Source: Rathayibacter oskolensis
Lineage (GTDB): Bacteria; Actinomycetota; Actinomycetes; Actinomycetales; Microbacteriaceae
Length of the DNA stretch: 64,000 bases
Reading direction: 5' to 3'
NCBI RefSeq assembly: GCF_900177245.1
Contig: NZ_FXBM01000002.1
Span: 806,001-870,000, forward strand
In this document: positions 41,973 through 50,674 of the stretch, in pieces
Layout: every line of letters begins with the position of its first letter
How positions within the stretch are numbered: position 1 is the first letter of the stretch
The notes under the pieces: model-generated
What the model was told of the DNA's origin: nothing
The model's input: the letters and a program-made list of their open reading frames with translations, nothing else
Databases searched by the model: none
Program-made: the position numbers and the translations under genes

Positions 41973-42905
41973 GTGAAGCACGTCCCCCTCGGCGCCTCCG
42001 GCCTCGACTCCCCGAACGTCGTCCTCGGCCTCATGCGCATCCCCGACATGACCGACGACGCCATCCGCGACCTCGTCCGCACCGCCCGCGACTCCGGCAT
42101 CGACTTCTTCGACCACGCCGACGTCTACGGCAACTCGCTGCACCAGTGCGAGGAGCGCTTCGCCGAGGCGCTCGCGCTCACTCCGAGCGAGCGCGCGGAG
42201 ATCGTGCTGCAGACCAAGGCCGGCATCGTCGGCGACGGCCCGTACTTCGACTTCTCGTACGAGCACCTGATCGAGTCGGTCGAGGGCTCGCTGAAGGCGC
42301 TGCGCACCGACTACATCGACGTCCTCCTCCTGCACCGGCCCGACGCGCTCGTCGAGCCCGACGAGGTGGCCCGCGCCTTCGACGAGCTGCACGCGGCCGG
42401 CAAGGTGAAGCACTTCGGAGTGTCGAACCAGACGCCGCTGCAGATCGAGCTGCTGAAGAAGTCGCTGAACCAGCCGATCGTCGCCAACCAGCTGCAGCTG
42501 TCGATCACGCACTCGCCGATGATCGCGCAGGGTGTCGCGTCGAACATGCTCGCAGAGGACCAGTCGACGATGCGCGACGCGGGCATCCTCGACTACTGCC
42601 GCCTGAACGACATCACGGTGCAGGCCTGGTCGCCCTTCCAGAGCGGGTTCTTCACCGGTGTCTTCCTCGACAACCCGCAGTACGCCGAGCTGAACGCCGT
42701 CATCGACCGGCTCGCGAAGCAGTACGACGTGCCGGCGATCGCGATCGCGACGGCCTGGATCACCCGCCACCCGGCGAAGATGCAGGTCGTGCTCGGCACG
42801 ACAAATGCGCAGCGCGTGCGCGACTCGGCCCTCGGCTCCGACCTCCCGCTCACGCGGCCGGAGTGGTACGAGCTGTTCCGCGCAGCAGGACACATCGTCC
42901 CCTAG
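41973..42905 (+). CDS. Aldo/keto reductase (YdhF-like)
   Basis: A 310-residue NADPH-dependent oxidoreductase of the AKR family. Features: N-terminal VPLGASGLDSPNVVLGLMRI, catalytic DHADVYGNSLHQCEERF (Asp/Tyr, about 50-56), Lys in LQTKAGI (about 82-88), LLLHRPD (His, about 119-125), HFGVSNQTP, and the cofactor loop LGTTNAQRVRDSA. Start GTG 41973 has AAGGAG 8 nt upstream; codons upstream to 41892 are open but unlike the family. A terminator follows. Physiological substrate unknown. Confidence 0.9.
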   Translation: MKHVPLGASGLDSPNVVLGLMRIPDMTDDAIRDLVRTARDSGIDFFDHADVYGNSLHQCEERFAEALALTPSERAEIVLQTKAGIVGDGPYFDFSYEHLIESVEGSLKALRTDYIDVLLLHRPDALVEPDEVARAFDELHAAGKVKHFGVSNQTPLQIELLKKSLNQPIVANQLQLSITHSPMIAQGVASNMLAEDQSTMRDAGILDYCRLNDITVQAWSPFQSGFFTGVFLDNPQYAELNAVIDRLAKQYDVPAIAIATAWITRHPAKMQVVLGTTNAQRVRDSALGSDLPLTRPEWYELFRAAGHIVP

Positions 42906-42941
42906 AGCTCCCACCCCGGAGGAAAGCGCGTCGGCGCACGA

Positions 42942-42976
42942 GGAGGCACGGACCCGCGAGGGTCCGTGCCTCCTTC
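42942..42976. terminator. Bidirectional hairpin terminator
   Basis: A perfect 14-bp stem GGAGGCACGGACCC / GGGTCCGTGCCTCC with loop GCGA, then TTCT, between the convergent aldo/keto reductase and DUF1905 genes. Confidence 0.85.
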
Positions 42977-43263
42977 TACGTCGCGATGAGCAACCCCAGG
43001 CGCACCACGGAGTCGACCTCGACGTCCTCCGCGCGCCGCACGGAGGACTTCAGCGGCACGATGAAGCCGCCGTCCTTCGGCCAGAGCGAGGTGGTCCAGG
43101 TGCTGGCGCCGAGTGCCACGGTCACCGGGATCATGCCCCAGCCGTAGGTGACGTGCGCGGCGACGGCGGCGATCGCCTCCGCCTGATCGCCCGGCACGCT
43201 CACGAAGTGCCACGGTGCCGGCCCCCGCCAGAAGAAGACGACTCCCTCGAACTCGAGCTCCAT
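42976..43263 (-). CDS. DUF1905 domain protein
   Basis: A 95-residue protein with the DUF1905 fold signature: ELEFEGVVFFWRGPAPWHFVSVP at the start and WTTSLWPKDGGFIVPLKSSVRRAE in the second half, ending VDSVVRLGLLI. Full family length for a single-domain member. TACGCT lies 7 nt before the ATG on the minus strand, a leaderless arrangement. Function of the family is not known. Confidence 0.88.
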   Translation of the reverse strand: MELEFEGVVFFWRGPAPWHFVSVPGDQAEAIAAVAAHVTYGWGMIPVTVALGASTWTTSLWPKDGGFIVPLKSSVRRAEDVEVDSVVRLGLLIAT

Positions 43264-43270
43264 GCGGGCC

Positions 43271-43276
43271 AGCGTA
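43271..43276 (-). promoter_or_regulatory. -10 box of a leaderless promoter
   Basis: Minus-strand TACGCT, 7-nt spacer, ATG 43263. It drives the DUF1905 gene, divergent from the Clp gene. Confidence 0.45.
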
Positions 43277-43345
43277 CGACCGACGGGGACCCGTCCGGCA
43301 GACGCCGGTGCGACGCGGGAATAGCACGGGGCGTCCTGCGTTGAA

Positions 43346-43366
43346 CTTGAGCGTAACCGACTCAAC
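43346..43366. promoter_or_regulatory. HAIR element (HspR operator)
   Basis: CTTGAGC-GTAACCG-ACTCAAC matches the HspR-associated inverted repeat CTTGAGT-N7-ACTCAAG at 12 of 14 arm positions. It is 18 bp upstream of the Clp ATPase start, so the gene should be repressed by HspR and induced by heat or protein damage. Confidence 0.8.
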
Positions 43367-43383
43367 TTCTTCCAGGAGGACTG

Positions 43384-45930
43384 GTGCCCGATAACTTCAA
43401 TGAGGCCGGAGCGAGCTCGTTCGACGACTTCCTCGCCCGCTACCTCGACGGCGAGCGAGCTCGCCAGGCGCGGTCGATCGACCTCAGTCGATTCCTCACC
43501 GCCCGTACCCAGGGCATCCTGCAGGCTGCAGGACGCTTCGCGCTCGAGCGCGGTCAGACCGAGCTCGACGCGCTGCACGTGCTGCGCGTGCTCATCGACG
43601 ACGAGACCGTCGCCCAGGCCGTTCAGCGCATCGGCGTCGACCCCGCCGCCATCGCGACGGCCACGGAGGCGCGCCTGCCGCAGGCCAGCGACGGTCAGGC
43701 CTCGCAGAACGCCGCGACCATCACGAACAGCGCCCAGCGCGCCCTGTTCCACGCCTACCAGGTCGCCCGCTCGAGCGGCTCGACCTACATCGACCCCGAG
43801 CACGTCTTCTTCGCCCTCGTCCTCGGCCAGGACGCCCCCGCGGGCCAGGTGCTCGCCCGTGCCGGAGTGACCGCCGAGGCGCTCACCCAGGGCATGCGCG
43901 AGACGGTCTCCGCGGGTGCGGCGCCGGAGGAGAGCCCCGTGTCCTCCTCCTCCGCCTCCGAGACCCCGATGCTCGACAAGTTCGGCACCGACCTCACCGA
44001 GCTCGCCCGCGAGGGCCGGCTCGACCCGGTGATCGGGCGTGCCGACGAGATCGAGCAGACCGTCGAGATCCTCAGCCGCCGCACCAAGAACAACCCGGTG
44101 CTGGTCGGCGAGGCCGGCGTCGGCAAGACCGCGATCGTCGAGGGGCTCGCGCGCGCCATCGTGGCGGGCGAGGTCCCCGAGCAGCTGCGCGACAAGCGCG
44201 TCGTCTCGCTCGATCTCCCGGCGATGCTCGCGGGCACCCGCTACCGCGGTGACTTCGAGGAGCGCCTCACCACGACCATGGACGAGATCGCCGCCCACGC
44301 GGGCGAGCTGATCGTGTTCATCGACGAGGTCCACACCGTCGTCGGCGCCGGCGGCGCGGGCGAGGGCGGCATGGACGCGGGCAACATCCTCAAGCCTCGC
44401 CTCGCGCGGGGAGAGCTGCACCTGGTCGGTGCGACCACGCTCAAGGAGTACCGCACGATCGAGAAGGACCCGGCCCTCGAGCGCCGCTTCCAGCCGGTGC
44501 GCGTCGGCGAGCCCGGGATCGAGGACGCCGTCGCGATCCTGCACGGCCTCCGCCCCGCCTACGAGGAGCACCACCGCGTCACTTTCACCGACGACGCCCT
44601 GCGCGCCTCCGTGGAGCTCTCGGCCCGCTACCTCACCGACCGCGTGCTGCCCGACAAGGCGATCGACCTGATCGACCAGGCCGGCGCGCGCCTCCGCCTG
44701 AAGCTGGGCACCGGAGTGGACACCGCGGCTCTGCTCGAGAAGCTCGCCACGCTCGAGGGCGCGAAGAACGCCGCCGTCTCGGGTGAGCACTACGAGGAGG
44801 CGTCGCGTCTGCGCGACGAGATCACCGCGGTCCAGGCCGCGCTCGAGGCCGCGACGGGTCACGTCGCCCCGGAGGCGGTCGTCGGCGAGTCCGAGATCGC
44901 AGCCGTGGTCGCCCGCGCCACCGGCATCCCGGTGTCGCGGCTGACGGAGGGGGAGCGCGATCGCCTCGCGCACCTCGAGACGGAGCTGCACCAGCGCGTG
45001 ATCGGCCAGGACGACGCGGTCACCGCGGTCGCCCGCGCCGTGCGCCGCAGCCGCACCGGTCTCGGCGACGCCTCTCGCCCCGTCGGGTCGTTCCTGTTCC
45101 TCGGCCCGACCGGAGTCGGCAAGACCGAGCTCGCCCGCACGCTCGCGGGGTCGCTCTTCGCCGATGAGCAGTCGGTGATCCGCTTCGACATGAGCGAGTT
45201 CGGCGAGCGGCACACCGTCTCCCGGCTCGTCGGCGCCCCTCCCGGGTACGTCGGCTACGACGAGGCGGGCCAGCTGACCGAGCGCGTGCGGCGGAACCCG
45301 TACTCCGTGATCCTCTTCGACGAGATCGAGAAGGCGCACCCCGACGTGTTCAACCTGCTGCTGCAGGTGCTCGACGACGGACGCCTCACCGACGGCCAGG
45401 GTCGCACGGTCGACTTCCGCAACACGGTGATCATCATGACCTCGAACCTGGGGTCGGAGTTCCTCGCGTCGCGGTCGGGTGCGCTCGGCTTCGTCGCGAC
45501 GAGCGACGACAGGGCCGAGGGCTTCGCCTCGGAGAAGGACCTGCGCGACCGCGTCATGGGCCGCCTCCGCGAGGCGATGCGCCCCGAGTTCCTGAACCGC
45601 ATCGACGAGATCGTGCTGTTCCGCCGCCTCGGTCGCGCTCAGCTGCGCGAGATCGTCGGCATCGTCCTCGAGGCCACCCGGGCCCGCCTCGCCCCGCGCG
45701 AGGTGTCGCTCGAGGTGACGGAGGCGGCCGTCGACTGGCTGGCCGAGCACGGCTACGAGCCGCAGTACGGCGCCCGCCCGCTGCGCAGGCTGGTGCAGCG
45801 CTCGGTCGACGACCGCATCGCCGACCTCTTCGTGAGCGGTGAGGTGGCCGACGGAGGCGCGGTTCGCGTCGACGCGGCCGGCGGCGAGCTGGTCGTCACC
45901 TCCGCGGCGCAACTGCCCCTGGCGGCCTGA
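43384..45930 (+). CDS. Clp/Hsp100 AAA+ ATPase, ClpC-like
   Basis: Unfoldase of the Clp/Hsp100 family, 848 residues, working as a hexamer. N-terminal Clp repeat domain (about 30-150), first AAA module with Walker A GEAGVGKT (about 241) and Walker [11 protein letters not shown], a short UVR-type middle [12 protein letters not shown] (about 468) instead of the long ClpB coiled coil, second AAA module with GPTGVGKTE (about 573) and [19 protein letters not shown] near 700 looks like the ClpP-docking LGF loop, so a proteolytic partner is likely. GTG start after AGGAGG. Expression is probably under HspR through the HAIR element. Confidence 0.9.
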   Translation: MPDNFNEAGASSFDDFLARYLDGERARQARSIDLSRFLTARTQGILQAAGRFALERGQTELDALHVLRVLIDDETVAQAVQRIGVDPAAIATATEARLPQASDGQASQNAATITNSAQRALFHAYQVARSSGSTYIDPEHVFFALVLGQDAPAGQVLARAGVTAEALTQGMRETVSAGAAPEESPVSSSSASETPMLDKFGTDLTELAREGRLDPVIGRADEIEQTVEILSRRTKNNPVLVGEAGVGKTAIVEGLARAIVAGEVPEQLRDKRVVSLDLPAMLAGTRYRGDFEERLTTTMDEIAAHAGELIVFIDEVHTVVGAGGAGEGGMDAGNILKPRLARGELHLVGATTLKEYRTIEKDPALERRFQPVRVGEPGIEDAVAILHGLRPAYEEHHRVTFTDDALRASVELSARYLTDRVLPDKAIDLIDQAGARLRLKLGTGVDTAALLEKLATLEGAKNAAVSGEHYEEASRLRDEITAVQAALEAATGHVAPEAVVGESEIAAVVARATGIPVSRLTEGERDRLAHLETELHQRVIGQDDAVTAVARAVRRSRTGLGDASRPVGSFLFLGPTGVGKTELARTLAGSLFADEQSVIRFDMSEFGERHTVSRLVGAPPGYVGYDEAGQLTERVRRNPYSVILFDEIEKAHPDVFNLLLQVLDDGRLTDGQGRTVDFRNTVIIMTSNLGSEFLASRSGALGFVATSDDRAEGFASEKDLRDRVMGRLREAMRPEFLNRIDEIVLFRRLGRAQLREIVGIVLEATRARLAPREVSLEVTEAAVDWLAEHGYEPQYGARPLRRLVQRSVDDRIADLFVSGEVADGGAVRVDAAGGELVVTSAAQLPLAA

Positions 45931-45953
45931 CCACCGCACCACCGCACCGCCCC

Positions 45954-45994
45954 GGCCCCGTCGGCTCCGCCTCTCGCAGAGCCGACGGGGCCTT
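45954..45994 (+). terminator. Hairpin terminator after the Clp gene
   Basis: Stem GGCCCCGTCGGCTC / GAGCCGACGGGGCC (14 bp, perfect) with an 11-nt loop followed by TT, 24 nt after the stop. Confidence 0.8.
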
Positions 45995-46090
45995 CGCGTG
46001 CGGGCCGTCGCACTCTCGGCGGCGCTGCGCACCTGCTTGCGTGCGCGAGCACGGCCGGATAGACACGGGAGCACGAGAACCGGAGGCACG

Positions 46091-46339
46091 ATGTCCAATC
46101 CGCGCTACTACGATCCGGTCGGACAGGCGATCAGGACCCTGCTGATCCTGAGCCTGGTCTGCTTCGGGCTGGCCCTCGGGCTGTTCGCCCTCGATGTCGT
46201 GACCCCGGGCACGATGACGGACGCGCGTCGCCCGTACGCCGAGGCGAGCGGGGCGCTCGCGTGCTTCGGGATCCTCGGGCTGTTCGTGCACTTCGCGACG
46301 GTGGCGATCGTGGGCGCGATCCGCGGGCGCGGCCAGTAG
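46091..46339 (+). CDS. Small two-helix membrane protein, unknown
   Basis: An 82-residue protein with two hydrophobic helices, TLLILSLVCFGLALGLFALDVV (about 17-38) and GALACFGILGLFVHFATVAIVGAI (about 54-77), joined by a polar loop and ending GRGQ. ATG with CGGAGG upstream. No family recognised. It stands alone between the Clp gene and a palindromic repeat facing the penicillin-binding protein. Confidence 0.7.
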   Translation: MSNPRYYDPVGQAIRTLLILSLVCFGLALGLFALDVVTPGTMTDARRPYAEASGALACFGILGLFVHFATVAIVGAIRGRGQ

Positions 46340-46353
46340 CCGCCGGGGGTCAC

Positions 46354-46430
46354 CTCCGGCTCGCAGGAACGCGTTCGGCTCGCAGGAATCCGGGGATCCT
46401 GCGAGCCGAACGCGGTCTCACGAGCCGGAG
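46354..46430. repeat. Nested palindrome at a convergent junction (sibling of 5842-5905)
   Basis: Inner arms GCGTTCGGCTCGCAGGA (46371-46387) and TCCTGCGAGCCGAACGC (46397-46413) are perfectly complementary; outer arms CTCCGGCTCG (46354-46363) and CGAGCCGGAG (46421-46430) enclose them. Core and nested layout match the repeat at 5842-5905; both lie between convergent genes. Confidence 0.8.
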
Positions 46431-46437
46431 ACGGCCG

Positions 46438-48990
46438 TCAGGGGCACTTCTTCGCGCTGACCGAGACCTTGAGGGTCGCATCCGGTGCGACCGAGGAGCC
46501 GCCGGCCGGATCCTGACCCGTCACCTGGCCGGCGTCGGGAGCCCTCGGGTCCTCGGTGCAGGCCAGGGTGATGCTCGCGAAGCCGGCGGCTCCGAACGCG
46601 GCCTTCGCCGCCTCCAGGTCCTGACCGACGACGTCGGGCACCGTCTTCTGGTTGCCGTTGCTGGTGAAGACGGTGATGCCGCTGCCCGCCTCGGCGGAGC
46701 CCGACGGACTCTGGCGCGTGACGGTGCCGACCGCGGCATCGCTCGCCTCCGCGCCGCCCTCGACCACGCTGAAGCCGGCGGCCTCGAGCTTCGCCTTCGC
46801 GTCGGCGAGGGCGAGACCGGTCACATCGGGGATCTCGACCTTCGGCACGACCTGGAGGGAGCCGTCGGCCTCGGGGAAGGCGTCTCCGCCGTACTTCGCG
46901 TTGGCGGCCGCCATCACGACCGGCCAGATGCGGTGGCGGGCGGTCGCCGCCGATCCGGTGTCGAAGGCGTAGCGCGGCGCACGCAGGCTCGCGTCGCCCT
47001 TGATGTTGAAGACGCCGACCGCCGTGGCGACCCGGGTGCTCGCTCCGGTCATCCAGGTGGCGACCGCGTTGTCGGTCGTCCCGGTCTTGCCGATCAGCGG
47101 GGTGCGGTCGGGCGTCCTCGAGGCGACGGCGGTGCCTCCGGAGGTGAAGGTCGACTGGAGCGCGACGGCGGCCGTCGCCGCGACGTTCCGGTCGATCGAC
47201 TGCCGGCAGTTCGCCGTCGGGACCGGCTGCTCGGCACCGGCCGCATCGGTGATGCGGTCGATGGCGATCGGGTCGCAAGTCGTCCCGCCGGAGGCGATGG
47301 TGGCGTAGGCGCCGGCCATCGACAGCGGAGAGACGTAGTTCGTGCCGAGGACCGTCGCGGGGTAGCGGTCGAGCTCGCCGTCGCTGCCCTGGACGACGCC
47401 CATGGCCGCCGCGGTGTCGCGGATCCCGCAGAGGTCGAGCTCTCGGGCCATGCCGACGAACCCGGTGTTCAGCGAGGTCTTCGTGAAGCTGATGGCCGTG
47501 CCGACCTGGCCGCCGCCTCCCTCGTCGTTGCGCGCGCTGGTGTCGTTGCTGGTCGTGGTGCCGCCCGGCTCGCAGGAGTCGGTGAAGGTGCCCCAGGTCG
47601 CCTTGCGGGTGCCGTCGACCCGCTCGTTGATGCTGTGCCCCTCCTTCAGCCACTCGACGAGGGTGAAGAGCTTGTAGGTCGACCCGGGCTGGATGCCCGA
47701 GGAGCCGCCGTAGGCCTTGTCGGTGCTCAGGTTGATCGCGCTGTAGCTCGGGTCGTTCGTGAGCACCTCGGGATCCTGCGAGTACTTTTTGTTCTGCGTC
47801 ATCGCCAGGACGCGGCCCGTGCCCACCTCGACGCTGACCGAGACCGCGCCGACGTCGAAGTTCCAGGTCTGGGGGACCTCCGCGTTGACGGCGCCGACCG
47901 CGGCGCTCTGCAGGTCGACGTCGAGCGTCGTGTAGACGTCCTGTCCGCCGCGGCGGAAGTTCGACCAGCGGGTGTCCTCGTCGGTGCCGAAGATCTCGTT
48001 GTTCTTCAGCACGTTGGTGACGTAGTCGCAGAAGTAGCCCGCGTCGCCCGCGGAGGAGCAGCCGGTGCTGGGCTGGGTGATCTGGGGCTCGACCGGCGTC
48101 GCGATCGCGGCGTCGTGATCCTCCTGGGTGATCTTCCCCTCCTCGAGCATCTTGCCGATGATGTAGTCGCGGCGCTCCTTGTTGCGGGCGTAGCCGTTGG
48201 CGGCGCCGTTGTCGGGGTTGTCGGGCTGGTCGATGCGCAGGTTCGCCGGGTTGTTGACGATCGCGATGAGGCTCGCGGCCTGCGCGATCGAGAGGTTCGC
48301 GGCGGTGGTGTTGTAGTAGTAGTTGGCCGCGGTCTCGATACCGTAGGTGGTGCCTCCGAAGAACGCGATGTTGAGGTAGCCCTGAAGGATCTGGTCCTTC
48401 GTGTACTCCTTCTCGACGCCGATGGCGAGCTTCATCTCGCGGAGCTTGCGCTCGGGGGTCGTCCGGGTGGCCTCGTCGATCGCGGCGGCGCGCTCGGCCT
48501 CGTCGGTGATGTTGCGGACGGCCTTCTCGACGAGCACGTTCTTGACGTACTGCTGGGTGATCGAGGATCCGCCCTGGACGTCGTTGCCGATGACGTAGGT
48601 CTGCGCGACGGCGCGCAGGGTGCCGGGGAGGTCGACTCCGCCGTGCTCGTAGAAGCGCGGGTCCTCGCCCGAGACGGCGGCGTCCTTGGCGAACTGCGAG
48701 ATCGCGTCCAGCGGCACCTCGATGCGGTTCTCGACGTAGAAGGAGGCGAGCAGCTGCGTGGAGCCGTCGGACCTGGTCGCGTAGATGTTGCTCTTCTCGG
48801 AGAGCTTGTCGACCTCGAGGTACTCGGGCAGGCCGTCGAAGATCCCGATGGACTGGTTGGCTGCGACCCCGGCGATCGCCACGGCGGGCGTGACGGTCGC
48901 GGTGACGAGCACTCCGGCCACGACGCTCATGGACAGGAAGCCCACGGTCGCCTTGACCACACCACCGACGGTCCTGTTGTCCGACGCCAA
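46438..48990 (-). CDS. Bifunctional penicillin-binding protein with PASTA domains
   Basis: Class A PBP that polymerises and cross-links peptidoglycan, about 850 residues. One N-terminal transmembrane helix; glycosyltransferase domain with SGEDPRFYEHGGVD and GGSSITQQYVKNVL; transpeptidase domain with STYK (nucleophile Ser), SLN and KTGTT motifs; then two PASTA repeats (IPDVTGLALADAKAKLEAAG and VPDVVGQDLEAAKAAFGAAG). The start is taken as TTG 48990, preceded by AAGGAG at 5 nt; an in-frame start at 49044 is possible. PASTA repeats bind muropeptides or beta-lactams. The C-terminus has a pair of Cys. Confidence 0.93.
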   Translation of the reverse strand: MASDNRTVGGVVKATVGFLSMSVVAGVLVTATVTPAVAIAGVAANQSIGIFDGLPEYLEVDKLSEKSNIYATRSDGSTQLLASFYVENRIEVPLDAISQFAKDAAVSGEDPRFYEHGGVDLPGTLRAVAQTYVIGNDVQGGSSITQQYVKNVLVEKAVRNITDEAERAAAIDEATRTTPERKLREMKLAIGVEKEYTKDQILQGYLNIAFFGGTTYGIETAANYYYNTTAANLSIAQAASLIAIVNNPANLRIDQPDNPDNGAANGYARNKERRDYIIGKMLEEGKITQEDHDAAIATPVEPQITQPSTGCSSAGDAGYFCDYVTNVLKNNEIFGTDEDTRWSNFRRGGQDVYTTLDVDLQSAAVGAVNAEVPQTWNFDVGAVSVSVEVGTGRVLAMTQNKKYSQDPEVLTNDPSYSAINLSTDKAYGGSSGIQPGSTYKLFTLVEWLKEGHSINERVDGTRKATWGTFTDSCEPGGTTTSNDTSARNDEGGGGQVGTAISFTKTSLNTGFVGMARELDLCGIRDTAAAMGVVQGSDGELDRYPATVLGTNYVSPLSMAGAYATIASGGTTCDPIAIDRITDAAGAEQPVPTANCRQSIDRNVAATAAVALQSTFTSGGTAVASRTPDRTPLIGKTGTTDNAVATWMTGASTRVATAVGVFNIKGDASLRAPRYAFDTGSAATARHRIWPVVMAAANAKYGGDAFPEADGSLQVVPKVEIPDVTGLALADAKAKLEAAGFSVVEGGAEASDAAVGTVTRQSPSGSAEAGSGITVFTSNGNQKTVPDVVGQDLEAAKAAFGAAGFASITLACTEDPRAPDAGQVTGQDPAGGSSVAPDATLKVSVSAKKCP

Positions 48991-49376
48991 ACCTTCTCCT
49001 TCGGTACCCCCAGTTTCACGCCGCAATGACCGACGCCCTAGCACGTTCTGCGCCAGGTCAACCTCGACAGACTAACCCGAGACCTTCCGAAGGCGAAGGG
49101 CCGGTCCGGGGGCTGACAAGCCACTGGGTGCTCGGCGGGACACATGCAGGACCGCGGCCCGATGCTCGCGGCCTCCGCTGAGTGGTTCCGTCGACTGCAT
49201 GCAGTCCGGCTTCTTCTGCGTGCTCCATGAGCGGTTTCTCATGCGCGACGGAAGAGACCGCACCATCGAAGGCGTCGGGCGAGACGAGAGGCTCCTCCAC
49301 AAGGCATCCGGATTGCTCCATACACATGTGGCCGCTACGGTTCGAGGAATTCTCACCCCCTCGACAGGAGATCCTC
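48991..49376. other. 386-bp intergenic region before cassette B
   Basis: It holds the divergent promoters of the PBP (minus) and cassette B (plus). Seen: a perfect 12-bp palindrome ACTGCATGCAGT (49194-49205), a hairpin CATGAG / CTCATG (about 49228-49246), and the CCATACACATGTG motif at 49318-49330. No convincing gene: frames in this stretch are short and lack start signals. Confidence 0.5.
49318..49330 (+). promoter_or_regulatory. Cassette B promoter motif
   Basis: CCATACACATGTG ends 47 nt before the ATG at 49377; cassette A has CCATACTCATATGTG at the same distance. It includes the palindrome CACATGTG. Likely shared promoter or regulator site of the two cassettes. Confidence 0.5.
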
Positions 49377-49769
49377 ATGTCCTTCTCTCGGCGCGCCAGC
49401 GCTCTCCTCCTCTCGGCCGCCGCGCTCGCCACGAGTGCCCTCATCGCCCCGACCGCCTCCGCGGCCGAGAGCCAGTGCCCCACCGGGTTCAGCTGCGTCT
49501 GGACCGACGCGAACTACAGCAGCAGCTACTCCGGTCGGGGCAACGCGAACTACACGGAGTGGTACGCCGTGGGCGGCTACGTCTTCAACGACACGATCTC
49601 GAGCCTGAAGAACCGATACCCGGGGCGGAAGATCTGGTTCCAGCACGCCGACCGAGGGGGAGCGCAGCTCTGGATCACGCAGAACTACAAGATCGCCAAT
49701 CTGCAGAACGCGGGCACGGGCCTCGCCAGCCACCCGAACTGGAACGACTTCATCTCGAGCGTCGACTGA
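49377..49769 (+). CDS. Secreted beta-gamma-crystallin/I36-like protein (cassette B)
   Basis: 130 residues. Signal peptide about 1-30 (LLLSAAALATSALIAPTASAA), then CPTGFSCVWTDANYSSSYSG and two N-D-x-x-S-S calcium-type motifs: FNDTISSLKNR (about 72-82) and WNDFISSVD at the very end, which together define a double Greek-key beta-gamma-crystallin domain; two Cys near its start form the usual disulfide. Known relatives are the metalloprotease inhibitor SMPI (family I36) and the antifungal SKLP. Exported by Sec, then perhaps handled by the MacB-like pump of the cassette. AGGAG ribosome binding site. Overlaps the lipoprotein start by 1 nt. Confidence 0.82.
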   Translation: MSFSRRASALLLSAAALATSALIAPTASAAESQCPTGFSCVWTDANYSSSYSGRGNANYTEWYAVGGYVFNDTISSLKNRYPGRKIWFQHADRGGAQLWITQNYKIANLQNAGTGLASHPNWNDFISSVD

Positions 49770-50674
49770 TGGGAGCGACCCGCCGAGCCGCGCGGGCGGT
49801 TGTCGCCGTGTCGTGTCTCGCCCTCACCGCGTGCTCGGTGGGCGCTCCCTCGGGCGGCCCCACCGAGCCCCCCGAGGACGTCGACATCAGCGCCTACTCG
49901 GACGTGCACGCGGTCCTCGACCGCTCGGCCGAGTCGATCGTCTACCCCATCGATGCGTTCTTCATCAGCCGGGCCGACCTCGGTCGTCTCGCCCAGGCCA
50001 ACGCGTTGCTCTGGGACGACTGCATGCGCGAGGGAGGCCGGACGTACCCTCCGGCGGAGTTCGATCTGACGCAGTCGGTCGACGCACCGGACACGGCCTT
50101 CGGGATCTGGAGTCCCGACAGCGCTGACCGTTTCGGGTACGCACTGGACCCTTCCCTCGACGACGACATCGAGACCGCGAATGCAGCGCTGATGGCCGCG
50201 AGTCAGGCGGATCCGGGATGGGACGCGGCTTTCGACGCGTGTCTCGAGTCCGTCGAACGCCTTCCCGAGCTCGGACGCGACTTCGCCTGGGAGACCCCGC
50301 AGATCTCCGATCTCCCGCAATCGATCCGGAACGACGCGGGCATGCTGGCCTCCACCGACCCCGTCTGGGAGGACGCCCGCCAGGCCTGGAGCGACTGCCT
50401 CGTGAGCAGGGGCCTGACGCTCGACACCGAGGTGGAGGGCTCGTGGGCCCCCGAGATCCCCGAGGATCCCGAAGCGGCGATCAGGACGGCGGTGCTCGAC
50501 GTGCAGTGCAAGGAGGAGACCGGACTCGTCGAGACGCTGAGCTCGCTGCACGCCCAGTACCAGGCCGCCCTGATCGATCGTCACCGGGCCGCACTGGACG
50601 AGGTCGCCGAGAAGGAGCGCGAGATCGTCGCGCACGCCGACGAGATCATCGCGACACGCGGAGCAGGCGGATGA
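49769..50674 (+). CDS. Cassette B lipoprotein, unknown function
   Basis: 301-residue homologue of the 30577 lipoprotein. Lipobox LALTAC with Cys about residue 22; acidic mature part with LLWDDCMREGG, FDACLESVERL, STDPVWEDARQAWSDCLVSRG and VQCKEETGL, i.e. at least four conserved Cys that could form two disulfides, and a C-terminal Glu/Lys helix. The start overlaps the secreted-protein stop (TGATG). Conservation of order and coupling in both cassettes implies direct partnership with the secreted domain. No known family recognised. Confidence 0.8.
   Translation: MGATRRAARAVVAVSCLALTACSVGAPSGGPTEPPEDVDISAYSDVHAVLDRSAESIVYPIDAFFISRADLGRLAQANALLWDDCMREGGRTYPPAEFDLTQSVDAPDTAFGIWSPDSADRFGYALDPSLDDDIETANAALMAASQADPGWDAAFDACLESVERLPELGRDFAWETPQISDLPQSIRNDAGMLASTDPVWEDARQAWSDCLVSRGLTLDTEVEGSWAPEIPEDPEAAIRTAVLDVQCKEETGLVETLSSLHAQYQAALIDRHRAALDEVAEKEREIVAHADEIIATRGAGG

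Noticed and set aside
46261-49029. 922-codon plus-strand frame over the penicillin-binding protein
   Set aside because: Antisense shadow of the PBP gene, whose catalytic motifs are complete on the minus strand.
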